The notes beneath the pieces were generated by a model. That model saw nothing but the letters and a program-made list of their open reading frames with translations. It was not told where the DNA came from and ran no database searches. The translations under genes were made by a program, and so were the position numbers. From Pyricularia pennisetigena (lineage: Eukaryota > Ascomycota > Sordariomycetes > Magnaporthales > Pyriculariaceae), in contig NC_043741.1 of NCBI RefSeq assembly GCF_004337985.1, positions 2,983,348-3,047,347 of the forward strand: a stretch of 64,000 nt of DNA, read 5' to 3'. Every line of letters starts with the position of its first letter. Within the stretch, counting starts at the first letter, position 1. Positions 35,043 through 44,752 of this stretch are shown here, piece by piece.

Positions 35043-35958
35043 ATGCCCTCCTTCAACAAACTCGGCCAGAAGCCGACGCACAAGGAGCGCGCTCAGCCGC
35101 TGGAGAGGAAACATTTGGGACTTCTCGAGAAGCACAAGGTTCGTAAAGCGGGCGCCATAGTCTTCAATTGACCAGCTTTGCATCGACTAACAAATCTCGC
35201 ACATCTTTTAGGATTATTCCCTACGAGCCAAAGACTTCAACAAGAAAAAGGCCTACCTCAAGACGCTGCGCCAAAAGGCGGCCGAGCGCAACGAGGATGA
35301 GTTCTACCACAAGATGCTGTCCCGGACCGGGCCCGGTTCCGCCCTGACCAAGGGCGCAAAGGGGCGTAACTTCACCGGCACCGTGTCTGGCGACAGGGGC
35401 AACAAGAGCATGGACGTCGACGTCGTCCGGATCCTCAAGACCCAGGATATGGCATACGTCAGGACGCTGCGAAATACCCTGGCCAAGGACGTGCGGCGGT
35501 GCGAGGAGAGACTGGCCATCGCTGAAAGCTTTGCGGGCGTCCCGCACGAGGACGTCGGTGGTGGTGACGAGGGCGGGAGCGGAAGCGACGACGACGAGAG
35601 GCCGGCCAAGAGGAGGAAGGCCAGCAAAATCAAGTTCTTCGACGATGAGACCGACAGGGACCGTGCTGCTGAAGACGCTGCACCCGACAACGCGGACAAT
35701 GATGATGGCGACGATTTTGAGGGTTTTGGGGACGAGGATGGCGGGGACGGCGAGGAGATGACCGAGGATGAGAAGAGGGCTCTGAAACTCGAAAGGCTGC
35801 GGAGGAACCTCCGCAACGCCAGGCGCAAGCTAAAGGCTCTGGCCGATGCCGAGGCCGAGCTGGATTTGCAACGTGTGCGGATGGCGAAGACTGCGACGAG
35901 GGGGGCTGTCACAAAGTCTGGGAAGAAAATCAAAAAGGTGTTTGAGCGGAAGAGGTAG
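35043..35958 (+). CDS. UTP11: U3 snoRNP/SSU processome protein UTP11
   Basis: A nucleolar component of the small-subunit processome needed for 18S rRNA maturation. Two exons (35043-35138, 35212-35958) give 280 residues. The conserved N-terminus reads [36 protein letters not shown] across the junction in two pieces, followed by KTLRQKAAERNEDEFYHKM and the LKTQDMAYVRTLRNTLAKD block. An acidic Asp/Glu-rich insert comes next, then a Lys/Arg-rich C-terminus. The intron donor is GTTCGT, the same variant seen in the MAM3-like gene. Identification is firm. Confidence 0.95.
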
Positions 35959-36349
35959 TTTTTGCGCTTTGGTGGCGTATTGCCTTGCCGGCTGTTTCAA
36001 TACCCCCTTATTTATGGTACGCGTCCGTTGGTGAACCGGGAAGCAAGTCTGTATTACTGATGAAAGCCAAATGCCGACGAGGTTATGTCCTGTCTTTGTC
36101 TAGTTCACTGTGCAGCAACTTCATATACAGGGTGATTTTGATGGTGGACGTCATACGATGTCATCCAAAGGACAAGGATGAAAAAAAAAAAGAAAAAAAA
36201 AAAAAAAAAAACAACCAAGCCATAAAAGAAAGAAATGGAGCCACAAACAACATCAAAGTTTGCAATTTCCAACAAAATGGTATAACCAATTAATCCCTAA
36301 ACACCTAATATCGAAAGCCCATTCCCTTCTCCCATGATCGCAATAACGA
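35959..36349. other. Convergent intergenic region with a long A tract
   Basis: This 391 bp stretch lies between two gene ends. It contains a poly-A tract at 36181-36211, interrupted once by G, and no gene. Confidence 0.65.
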
Positions 36350-38332
36350 CTACAGCTTCTCCGACGTCAGACATCTAGCCGACACCGATATGCAACCCGT
36401 CAAGGCCTTGAACATTGCCGTCAGCACCCAGATGAAGCACTTGAAAGTCACCGTGATGAGCTTGATGACCAGCCTCGCCAAACTAGGCAGCTTCTTTTCT
36501 TTATCGTTGACAACATCCAGCTTGGCCAGGTCGCTCGTCTGGCTCTCGATATCCAGCTCGAACTGATCAAGCTTCGTCTTGGGCGTGCCGCCGCTGCCGC
36601 TCTTCTTGGCGGTCGCGCGGGAGCTCTTCCTGTCCCTCTTCTTGTTCTTCTTGCCGCCGTCCCCAGAGCCGGAACCGCAGCTGGGCGGCGGCGCGGCAAA
36701 GATCATGTGCACGGGCGGGGCCTCGAAGACGTCGCTGCGGGTGAACTGGGTGTCTCCGTGCGCGACGAGCATCAGGGCCGCGACGGCGACCTCGACGATG
36801 TAGACGCTGTCGATCTTGGAGGCGATGCCCGTGTCGAGCTCGAGCCAGCCGTTGCCGGTGCCGTCGCGCGTGAGCCGCGCGATGTGCTGCGGGCTCTCGA
36901 GGTGCTCGAGCGTGTACTCGGTCCGGCTCCAGGCCGGGTTGCGGTCGATGGTGACGCAGAACGGCATGGCCAGCGCCGGGTGCACCAGGTAGTGGTTGCC
37001 CGTGTCGTCGTCCCACACCAGCCGCGCGCACTCGCGCTCCGCCGTCATGATGGTCGCCACATCGTCCGGCCGCTCCAGCGCCACCCGCGCCGCCGCCTGC
37101 GGGTACAAGAGCGCCACGAGGCCGTCGTTTGGCGCGTGCCGCCGAGACGCCTCCTCGAGCGTCGTCGTCAGCGCCGATTGCCAGTGCTTGCCGTCCTTGC
37201 CTGTGCCGACCACGGATGCGGGCGGCATGGATCCACCGGGGCTTCCGGGATCCGAGGCAGTCGGAGCCGGCTCCGCTGGTGCTTTGTATACTTTACTTGG
37301 GTCGTGACGCGAGAGGGTGACGTAGGCGGATGCGGATGTCGGGTCGATGCGGAGGTTGTAGAAGGGCTGCGTTGTCGACGAGAGGGTGTATATGGGCGTG
37401 TCTCGCTCGGCTGTCATCTTGAGACAGAATAGACGGCCTTCGGAAGCAGTAGCCTTCCACCCGCTCACTACTTTCCACAGTGACCGCAGCTCTTCCGTAG
37501 AGCTGACGTGGGGTGTGGTGGGAGGCTCTGCGGGCCGCGGCGGCCACCTGGCCACGGGGGTAGGTATTGGTGGCGGAGATGATGCCGGCACTGCTGCCGG
37601 AGCGGGCTGCTGCGGCATTTGCATGTCGGCTTGCAGAGGCCGGTGAAATTGTTGCGCTTGCAGTTGGGGAGAAGAGGAAGTGAGCTGTGGGTGTTGCGGT
37701 TGTTGGGTATGTTGTATTTCAGGCTCTGGCGTGTACAAGGGCCTGCTGATGACGGCCATGGGTATGTGCGTGGGGCTTGCTTGGGTTGGAAAGTATTCCT
37801 GCCTATCTGGAGGCAGGTCGTGATTGTATGTTGGGAATATCGACCTCAACGCTTGAGGCTCGCCTCCCGAAGAAGAAGGCCCTTGGGCACCATTTTTGTG
37901 ACCTACGGAGGTGCAAGACCTGTTACTGTTGCTGCGAACCAGTGTCTGCGCTTCTGAGAAGGCCGTGTCACATCTCGGCGGCGCCTCAACGACGGCGGCC
38001 GGACGCTGGATTTGTGCGGCAGCGGCGGAACTGCCGATCCACGGATCCTCCGCTCGGCCTGGGTTCGTCGAAGAAGCGGCCCCCTGGCTGATGCCGACTC
38101 CTTGGCTCTGCGGTTGCCTGCGTTGCCTGGTAGATGGTTTGCGCTCCGGAGTGCGATGCTGCCTGGGCGGCGAGGACTCGGGCCAAAGATCGCGGGGAGG
38201 GGCAGAGCTCTGAGGCGTGGTGGCCCTCGCACCACCGTTGCTTGGTGTTGTCGTTCGGGGGCGCGGGCTTGTGTGCCTGTAGTTTGGGTTCGGGAACAGA
38301 GAGAACCCTCCAGAACTCGGCTGGCTTGCCAT
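36350..38332 (-). CDS. Fungal protein of unknown function, 660 residues
   Basis: I do not recognise a characterised family. It is a single exon. The start was set at the ATG at 38332, since the frame upstream opens only with TTG. The first ~290 residues are Pro/Gln/Ser-rich and disordered. A compact region at about residues 290-560 looks folded and conserved in style (FCLKMTAERDTPIYTL, ARLVWDDDTGNHYLVHPALAMPFCV, YTLEHLESPQHIARLTRDG), perhaps a beta-rich domain. A basic Lys/Arg/Ser stretch follows, then a hydrophobic C-terminal segment (LVIKLITVTFKCFIWVLTAMF) that could anchor it to a membrane. I recall similar fungal proteins labelled acetylserotonin methyltransferase-like, but I see no methyltransferase motif here and would not use that name. 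The next gene upstream on the same strand is a Maf protein. Confidence 0.75.
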   Translation of the reverse strand: MASQPSSGGFSLFPNPNYRHTSPRPRTTTPSNGGARATTPQSSAPPRDLWPESSPPRQHRTPERKPSTRQRRQPQSQGVGISQGAASSTNPGRAEDPWIGSSAAAAQIQRPAAVVEAPPRCDTAFSEAQTLVRSNSNRSCTSVGHKNGAQGPSSSGGEPQALRSIFPTYNHDLPPDRQEYFPTQASPTHIPMAVISRPLYTPEPEIQHTQQPQHPQLTSSSPQLQAQQFHRPLQADMQMPQQPAPAAVPASSPPPIPTPVARWPPRPAEPPTTPHVSSTEELRSLWKVVSGWKATASEGRLFCLKMTAERDTPIYTLSSTTQPFYNLRIDPTSASAYVTLSRHDPSKVYKAPAEPAPTASDPGSPGGSMPPASVVGTGKDGKHWQSALTTTLEEASRRHAPNDGLVALLYPQAAARVALERPDDVATIMTAERECARLVWDDDTGNHYLVHPALAMPFCVTIDRNPAWSRTEYTLEHLESPQHIARLTRDGTGNGWLELDTGIASKIDSVYIVEVAVAALMLVAHGDTQFTRSDVFEAPPVHMIFAAPPPSCGSGSGDGGKKNKKRDRKSSRATAKKSGSGGTPKTKLDQFELDIESQTSDLAKLDVVNDKEKKLPSLARLVIKLITVTFKCFIWVLTAMFKALTGCISVSARCLTSEKL

Positions 38333-40201
38333 GGTTTGGAACTTTTCAGTTGCCAAACAAGGCGATATTGCCCTGGCGTTTTATTGCTCGGACGCTTCGA
38401 TCAATGCTATGTAAATCCAGGTGCTGTCTTGTTGTTGTTTGTTATGTGTATGCACTCCTGTATCAAATGTCACCGGCAGGTCTTGTTTGACCATGTGTAA
38501 CCAGGCGATTTCCGGTTCAGGCCCCGACTTCCAGCCGGGGCGGCGTTAGTTTGTCGATTCTTCCCGTATGGGTCTTTGTGCTATCGTAGCATGGTGAGTT
38601 ATCACGTTCTATGGATTCCCGTGTCTTGGGAGATATCAATGTCGTACAAAGGCCAAGTGTCAGCAGCGATATACGAATTCCCAGACTATTCAAAGGCTGG
38701 TATGGATGGGAAAATAACAATTATAAAAATCCAGCGCCAAAGGCCGAAAAAAAAAAGAGATTCTTGGGAAGAAGTGTAAGTCTGTATACAATATAGTGGA
38801 ACAGAAACATCACTTTTCCTTCTTCCTCTTTCCCCCCTTGCAGCCCACCCTGCGCACTTCCGCCTTTTTGCTTTGCTCAGCCTGGACAAGCAATAAAAAA
38901 AAGAGAGAGATCATCAAATCACAAGCTTCCCGCTCAACCCCCCCCTGGCAGAAGGTGCCATCCATTCCCCTCATCTCTGTCGGCCGCTGGGCGGCAGCGC
39001 AGCGCGAAAACTGAGCCAAGATCATGGTTGGGTGGTATTTTAAGCGCTTTGGTGAAGTAAGAAAAGGCTAGAAAAGGAAGTCCACCCTGTGGGGGATCAA
39101 GTTTGCCTGTCCAATGTGTGTTGCCCGCGCCGCTGACATGCCCTCGTCGATCGAGGGTAATTGGTGGGCTCCCCAAAATAGATCACCAAGGGTCCTCACC
39201 TGCACCCAATGAGAAATCCCGTCACGCTGCACCTAGACGCCCGGCGCGAAAGGTCGAGGGCACGCAAGCGACGCGTGTGGAGACCCTTGGCACGACCCAA
39301 AGACAAATTGATTGGATTGCTTGTGCTGATTGGGGGGTTTTCTCGGCGTCTTGTCTTGCTTTGATCTTCACTGCAGCTCGCCGTCTTGGACCATCAATTA
39401 AAGTGAGATGGAACCATGGCTGGAAGGATATGATTGCTCTGTACAGTAGCAGAAGCGGTCAGCAGGCGCCCCCAATCTGCCAACTCTCGTCAGCTTTCCG
39501 TTTCGTATTCCTTGGTCATATCTTATCCGCGATTCATTCCAATAGTAGCCAAGTCCTGGCTCAACTTGTCTGTCTTCTGATTATGTAGGTAACTCGGAAA
39601 GATCGTTGTGTCACGATAAATACTCAAGCTTTGATGATAGCTTCTGGCTCCAGTTCCGCGTATGGTGGATCGGGTGAGACGAAGAAAAACCCAAACTCAA
39701 AGACAAATGCATCAGTGCAATGGAGCTACTCATCCATGGACTTTTCACACCCACTGCACATGCGCTGAAATAGAGCGTTTCACATAACAGACAGTCGTTC
39801 GTGGCCCAAGCTCCCTTCATGAATAAGGATATCAGCAAAAGCGCTGGACCTGCTGATTATTAACTGATGAAGGCCACGGATCAGGCCCGGAAGTTTCAGT
39901 CTCCGGATGCACGTAGTCTAATCACGGTTCCCCAGCCCGCATCCGGGCTTGGCTTTCCAGAAATGGCAGCAAGTCAAGCTTTGCCTAGTGATAGCGAAAG
40001 CTCTGGGTTGCAAAGAGTCACACACATACCTGTCCAAGCAAGTCTCTCTGGCAATGGCGGCTGGTATAGTTATCGAACCGTGGTTTCCGTCACGCCGCAT
40101 CGACGGCGTTGCTCATCTATCGTTATGTCATGTCGCTTAACCATGGCTGGGCTCTATTTCTAGCACCCTTTGTCTGACACTCGTGTCTATCTTGCCAGGG
40201 C
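38333..40201. other. Intergenic (1.9 kb)
   Basis: It separates two minus-strand genes. Frames of up to 161 codons occur on the plus strand (39103-39588) but have no motif. I see nothing supportable as a gene. Confidence 0.5.
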
Positions 40202-41150
40202 TTAATCTTCCTCCTCGCTACTTGGCTCAATGTCGTACTGGCCATGTTGCTTAAAGATGACCTTCTCTGCCAGCTGCAGGCATTTCCTCACCGGCAGCCC
40301 AATTACATTGTCAAAGCTTCCCTCAATCCTCGACACCAGCACCAGGCCACCCAGACCCTGCACCGCATAGCCTCCAGCCTTGTCCGCGCCCTCCCGCGTC
40401 TTGACATAGGACTCTATGACATCATCCGGCAGGCCCTCGCTCTCCTGCGCAAAGTAGACCTTTGTCTCCTCGGTGTGCACTTCCATCTCGTACCCAGGGT
40501 GAACCGCGTCCTCCCTGGGCGCGAGAACACATACCGAGGTCAGCACGCGGTGGACCTCTGTGTCGCGCAAGTGTTTGAGCATGGCTATGTGGTCATTTTC
40601 GGACCGCGGCTTCTCAAGGATGCGTCCGTCCCGCGTCACGATCACGGTGTCGGCTGAGATAACCAGATCGACATCCTCGGGCGGGTTGGCCTCCTTGGCC
40701 ACGATGGCCTTGTTCTGCGCTTCTATCGCCGATGTGTAGACGTCCAAACACTTTTGCCGCGCGGTTGCGGCGACATACTCCAGCGGACCGAGGGCGAGCT
40801 TGTCAAGGTTTTCGGGCTTTGTGGAGGGGATGATTTCTAGATTGGTAAGACCGACCTAGACAATTTTCTCGAGAGCACATCAGTATGGTTATATAGCAAG
40901 CGCTGGTAGATAACCCCTTCACCCCAGGCCTTACCTGTGCCAGCAGGGCTTTTCTCCTTGGTGATGCCGACGCGAGAATTGCTCTTTTTTCCTTGATATG
41001 TGCGATCACGGGGAGCTCGAATCTTCTTGGTCCAGGACGGGGTGGTGCGCTCTGACGGAGACGGATGCCATGCTCAGCTGCGGCCGCAATGTAGGGCGGC
41101 GGGGCCTCGGGTATGACGTCCTTCTCGTCCACTGTGCCCTTCTCGTCCAT
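40202..41150 (-). CDS. Maf-like nucleotide pyrophosphatase
   Basis: Maf proteins hydrolyse non-standard or surplus nucleoside triphosphates (dTTP, UTP and modified forms) to monophosphates. Two exons (41150-40935, 40855-40202) give 289 residues. After a ~55-residue Pro-rich N-terminus comes the signature RAILASASPRRKALLAQ, then TNLEIIPSTKPENLD. The junction lies right after ALLAQ, so splicing is required. The catalytic region is LVISADTVIVTRDGRILEKP, followed by HRVLTSVCVLAPRE and DKAGGYAVQGLGGLVLVSRI plus the GSFDNVIGLP end. The C-terminus is acidic (SSEEED). Bacterial Maf is about 200 residues; the extra N-terminus is not predicted to be a targeting signal. Convergence and spacing give no operon-like hint. 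Divergent from DSK2. Confidence 0.94.
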
Positions 41151-41877
41151 TCTGAATTCGTAGCTATAAGCCTGACAAGTAGGTTTTATTGAGGGCTTGA
41201 AAGGCGCAATGCTTCAGTGTTTATATTGCCGGGGTAACCAAATTCAGAAAAAAAAAAATCCAGTAGTTGTTTTCCTCTCCTAATCACCGATTGACCCAAG
41301 ACGGCCAGACCCATGACGCTGGCCTGTAACCAACTACGAAATACAGTTAGTTAGAGCTACCCCACCACCCAAGCTACTCCAGCTATGTTCAAAATGTCAT
41401 CAAAGGTAGGGTGCGTTTTACCTCCCCAATAATCGGCCTTTTGAGGTAAGGCACTGTGCATCTCCATTTTGGCAATGCTCCCGCAAACGACATAGATATG
41501 TCTGGCACATCCTAGTCCGTGCATGAATTAAACAGCCAGTACAATAGAGAGACCAAGCCACCATCAGCAAAAGGGCAGTGGGGAACTACCCTGCCATCGG
41601 TTCGTTCGTGGCTCAGCCAGCTGCTTCCGTTACGCCTAGCCCACCCAAGAGAGGGACACTGTACGCACTAAAACCCCGCCCGCGTCATAATAGCCCGCCT
41701 GCTCTGCCCCTTGCGTCCCAGATAGCGATTCATCCCCAATCCTAAACCCACCTATCGTTTGTCAGCTCCAACAAGGTGAGGTCGCCTTACCTACTAACAC
41801 GTTCCATCATCCTGTGGCATAGACGACACGACCACGCTCAAATCACCTAGCAGACAGCAGACCATCACACCATCATT
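41151..41877. other. Divergent promoter Maf-like / DSK2
   Basis: This 0.73 kb stretch lies between two start codons. It contains a short A tract near 41249-41258 and no gene. Confidence 0.6.
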
Positions 41878-43225
41878 ATGGCAGACACAACCGCGAACGT
41901 CGCCGCCGATGATGGTGGCGACCCTCAAGTCACCTTCAAGGTCAAGACTTCAGGCGACCGGAACCATACCATCACCATGGCCGAATCCGCCACCGTCCTG
42001 GACCTGAAGCAGAAGCTTGCCGGAGAAGACCTGGAGAACATCCCCGTCGAGCACCAGCGTCTGATATACTCGGGCCGCGTCATGAAGAACACAGACCTGC
42101 TGAGCGTATACAAGATCAAGGATGGTAACACCGTCCACCTCGTCAAAAGCGCCGCGAGCAACCGCGCCTCAGCTGCCGCCGGAACCGCATCCACATCTGC
42201 CTCGGGAGCCCCCGCAACGCCCGCCGTCCCTACCAACATGGCTGCCGGCACCTCTGCGGGCAACCTTTTGGAGGGCCTCACGGGCGCTCGCTTTGCCGGC
42301 CTCGCCCCGCTTCCGAACCCCGATATTTTTGGACCAGATGGTGGCGTGAGTCGGACACCTACCTGCCTGCACCTCATCTCTATATTTATTTCTATGGATT
42401 TGCGTTAGCTGATGCGTAGCATTTTGCTCTCGATAGATGGCCCCGCCCCCCTCCGAGGAGCAGCTCGCAGATTTACTCTCCCAGCCCGGGATGGCCGCAA
42501 GCATGAACGAAGCACTCTCGAACCCGGCAATGATTGACTACATAATCCAGTCGAACCCTATGCTGCGCAACATGCCCAACGCTCGCGAGATGGTACAATC
42601 GCCTCAGTTTCGCCAGATGATGACCGACCCAGAGTCGATAAGAATGGCCGCGCGCCTGCGCAGGATGATGGGAGGCGCTCCCGGCGAGGCCAGCGCCTTC
42701 CCAGCCCCAGGCGCAACTGACAACACTGCCGAGAGCACCCAATCAACAAATCAGCCGGCCGCGAGCGGGTTCCCTCTGTTCGATCCGGCTATGCTGGCCC
42801 GTATGTCAGGTGACGCGGGCGCGAACCCATTCGCAGCACTCTTCGGCCCTCAAGCCACACAATCACCAGGGAACGCCTCGGCTACAAACCCAACATCAGG
42901 CACGCAAGGTACAGGCGATGCTGCTGGTGCTGGAGGCGCTACTCCCAACAACCCCTTCGGCATGAACCCCGAGATATTACGGCAGATAATGGGGATGGCA
43001 GGTGCTCCCGGAGCTGGCGGTCTGGGGGCCGGCGGTCTCGGCAACATGTTCGGCATGGGCGCACCGAGCCCGCCCGACAACAGGCCACCCGAGGAGCGCT
43101 ATGCGGAACAGCTTAGGCAGCTGAACGATATGGGCTTCTATGATTTCGATTCAAACGTTGCTGCACTCAGAAGGTCAGGTGGAAGCGTCCAAGGGGCTAT
43201 CGAGCACCTTCTCAACTCCCCATGA
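41878..43225 (+). CDS. DSK2: Ubiquilin-family proteasome shuttle protein
   Basis: It carries ubiquitinated clients to the proteasome by binding it with an N-terminal UBL and binding ubiquitin with a C-terminal UBA. Two exons (41878-42345, 42437-43225) give 418 residues. The UBL lies at about residues 16-92 (VTFKVKTSGDRNHTITM, VLDLKQKL, HQRLIYSGRVM, DGNTVHLVKS). A low-complexity Ala/Ser/Thr linker follows. One STI1-like repeat is clear (QPGMAASMNEALSNPAM, QSNPMLRNMPNAREMVQSP). A Gly/Pro/Asn-rich stretch comes next, then the UBA at the end (RYAEQLRQLNDMGFYDFDS, GSVQGAIEHLLNSP). The acceptor leaves an in-frame ATG directly at the start of exon 2, so a shorter protein starting there and lacking the UBL is conceivable but not indicated. 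Yeast Dsk2 is slightly shorter. Confidence 0.95.
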
Positions 43226-44752
43226 CGACCTGACACACCAAACATGGGTATACGTTCAATACTTTGGTGGACCGTCAACGGAGCTGGGTCCGGCGTCGAC
43301 CTAATGCGCGACTGAGGGAGTTCGGTTCTCGATGCAAGCGACATGGACAGCTTTTCGGGTAAAGCAATATCCGAAAACTTGGAGGGGAATGAAGTCCTGT
43401 CATGATTCACGGCTCTTTTTTCTCGCTCTGAGAATGCATAATTATCCGATCAATAAACGCTCTTCTGAATTTAATCATTAGATTGCAATGCTGGATGAAC
43501 CAATCGCTGGGAACTGTCCATCAGTGATTGGCTGACCCGTAGCCCAGGAAAGTAGGGACACTGCTTGATACTACTATCAACCTTTCAAACTCGCAGATCC
43601 GTGTGTAAAAGTACCTTCGAATGAAAAATAGAAAAATTAGAAGAAAAAATTAATTTTTTTGTTGGAAAAAATACTTTTCATTACATATCTAGTGCTGACA
43701 ACATCTGTGCCAAAACAAAAAAAAAAAAAAAAAAAGGAATTACAGCTTCAGTGTTATGGGAAGGAGTACATGCGCCTCGCTGCTTTTCGCTTTGACAAGT
43801 GGCCGCCGCTATCCCAGTTTTTTTCCCCCTCTGGCAACCCATTAGACTACGTTATCACCCAGCCTGGATGTTTTTCTCCTCGAAAAGTAGAATTCTTTTT
43901 CGCAAAACTACACCAAACTTTAACCGCCTTTAAGCGACACCATCCAATTTTATATATACCACCGAACAGGAAAAGCGGATCCGCGATAAACTTACACGGT
44001 CAAGACCATGATTGCGCTCATTCGCCAGGCCTCGCCAGACGTATCGACCGTTCCGCAACTTGCTGATGGCAGAGATGCCACCTGTTTCAACACGGCCTCG
44101 AACCAGCTGAGCCCAAAGGCACGGTTCATATCATAAATGGCGTAGCCCGTGGCGCCCGAAAGGTTCAGAGTATGTATGCGTGGAATGAATACCGGACTAC
44201 CAGGCATTGAACCACACTGTTGGATGGAGAATAACGCATGGGGATGGGAAGAAACAGTTGGGAATGGAAAGGAGGCTTAACATAACGAGTACTGTACTGC
44301 AGTATACTCGACACCTTACTCAAAAGACGCCGGCGGCTTCATTGGCCCGATGCTCAAGCCCGCGCCTAAAATCTGCAGAGTCCCTATACTTCGTGGTTAT
44401 CTATGCTGCACCTTGCAGTGGTAATACGGCCAGAGCAAGCAAGGCAGAGAAAACCTTTTTGATTGGCAGGCCGGTTGATGAGAGACATGGGCGGCGAGAC
44501 TGCGCGAATCAAAAGCGGGCTGTTCCCATCTATCCGCCCTTTAAATGACAGATCCGGGGTGGTGAGATTTCGTTACCGTACTGTCGGGAACTGACCAGGG
44601 CGCGTAGAGGTAAGGCTCCGTGATCGACGAGTAAGAACGTAGCAGCCGCCCATTTTGGCCGCCAAGGAGGGTAGAGTCCATCGACACTTGATCGCCTAGA
44701 TGACACCATTTTTCACGACATGTGTTAATGGGCCTCAATTTCTTAAGGTTGG
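43226..44752. other. Intergenic, AT-rich with homopolymers
   Basis: This 1.5 kb stretch lies before the broken glycosyltransferase gene. It contains a poly-A tract at about 43717-43735 and A/T-rich flanks. The only coding-like island is a 71-codon minus-strand frame, listed separately. Confidence 0.5.
43992..44207 (-). CDS. Possible small or relic gene, unknown
   Basis: An ATG-to-stop frame of 71 codons with G/C-leaning third positions, set in AT-rich surroundings. It contains a TGYAIYDM stretch and a WFEAVLKQV helix-like stretch but no family I can name. It could be a fragment of a decayed gene, an exon of a gene whose other parts I failed to join, or chance. No intron signal clearly extends it. 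Low confidence. Confidence 0.2.
   Translation of the reverse strand: MPGSPVFIPRIHTLNLSGATGYAIYDMNRAFGLSWFEAVLKQVASLPSASCGTVDTSGEAWRMSAIMVLTV

Noticed and set aside
39103..39588. 161-codon plus-strand frame
   Set aside because: No family motif and no domain-like composition; its length alone is not enough in this base composition.
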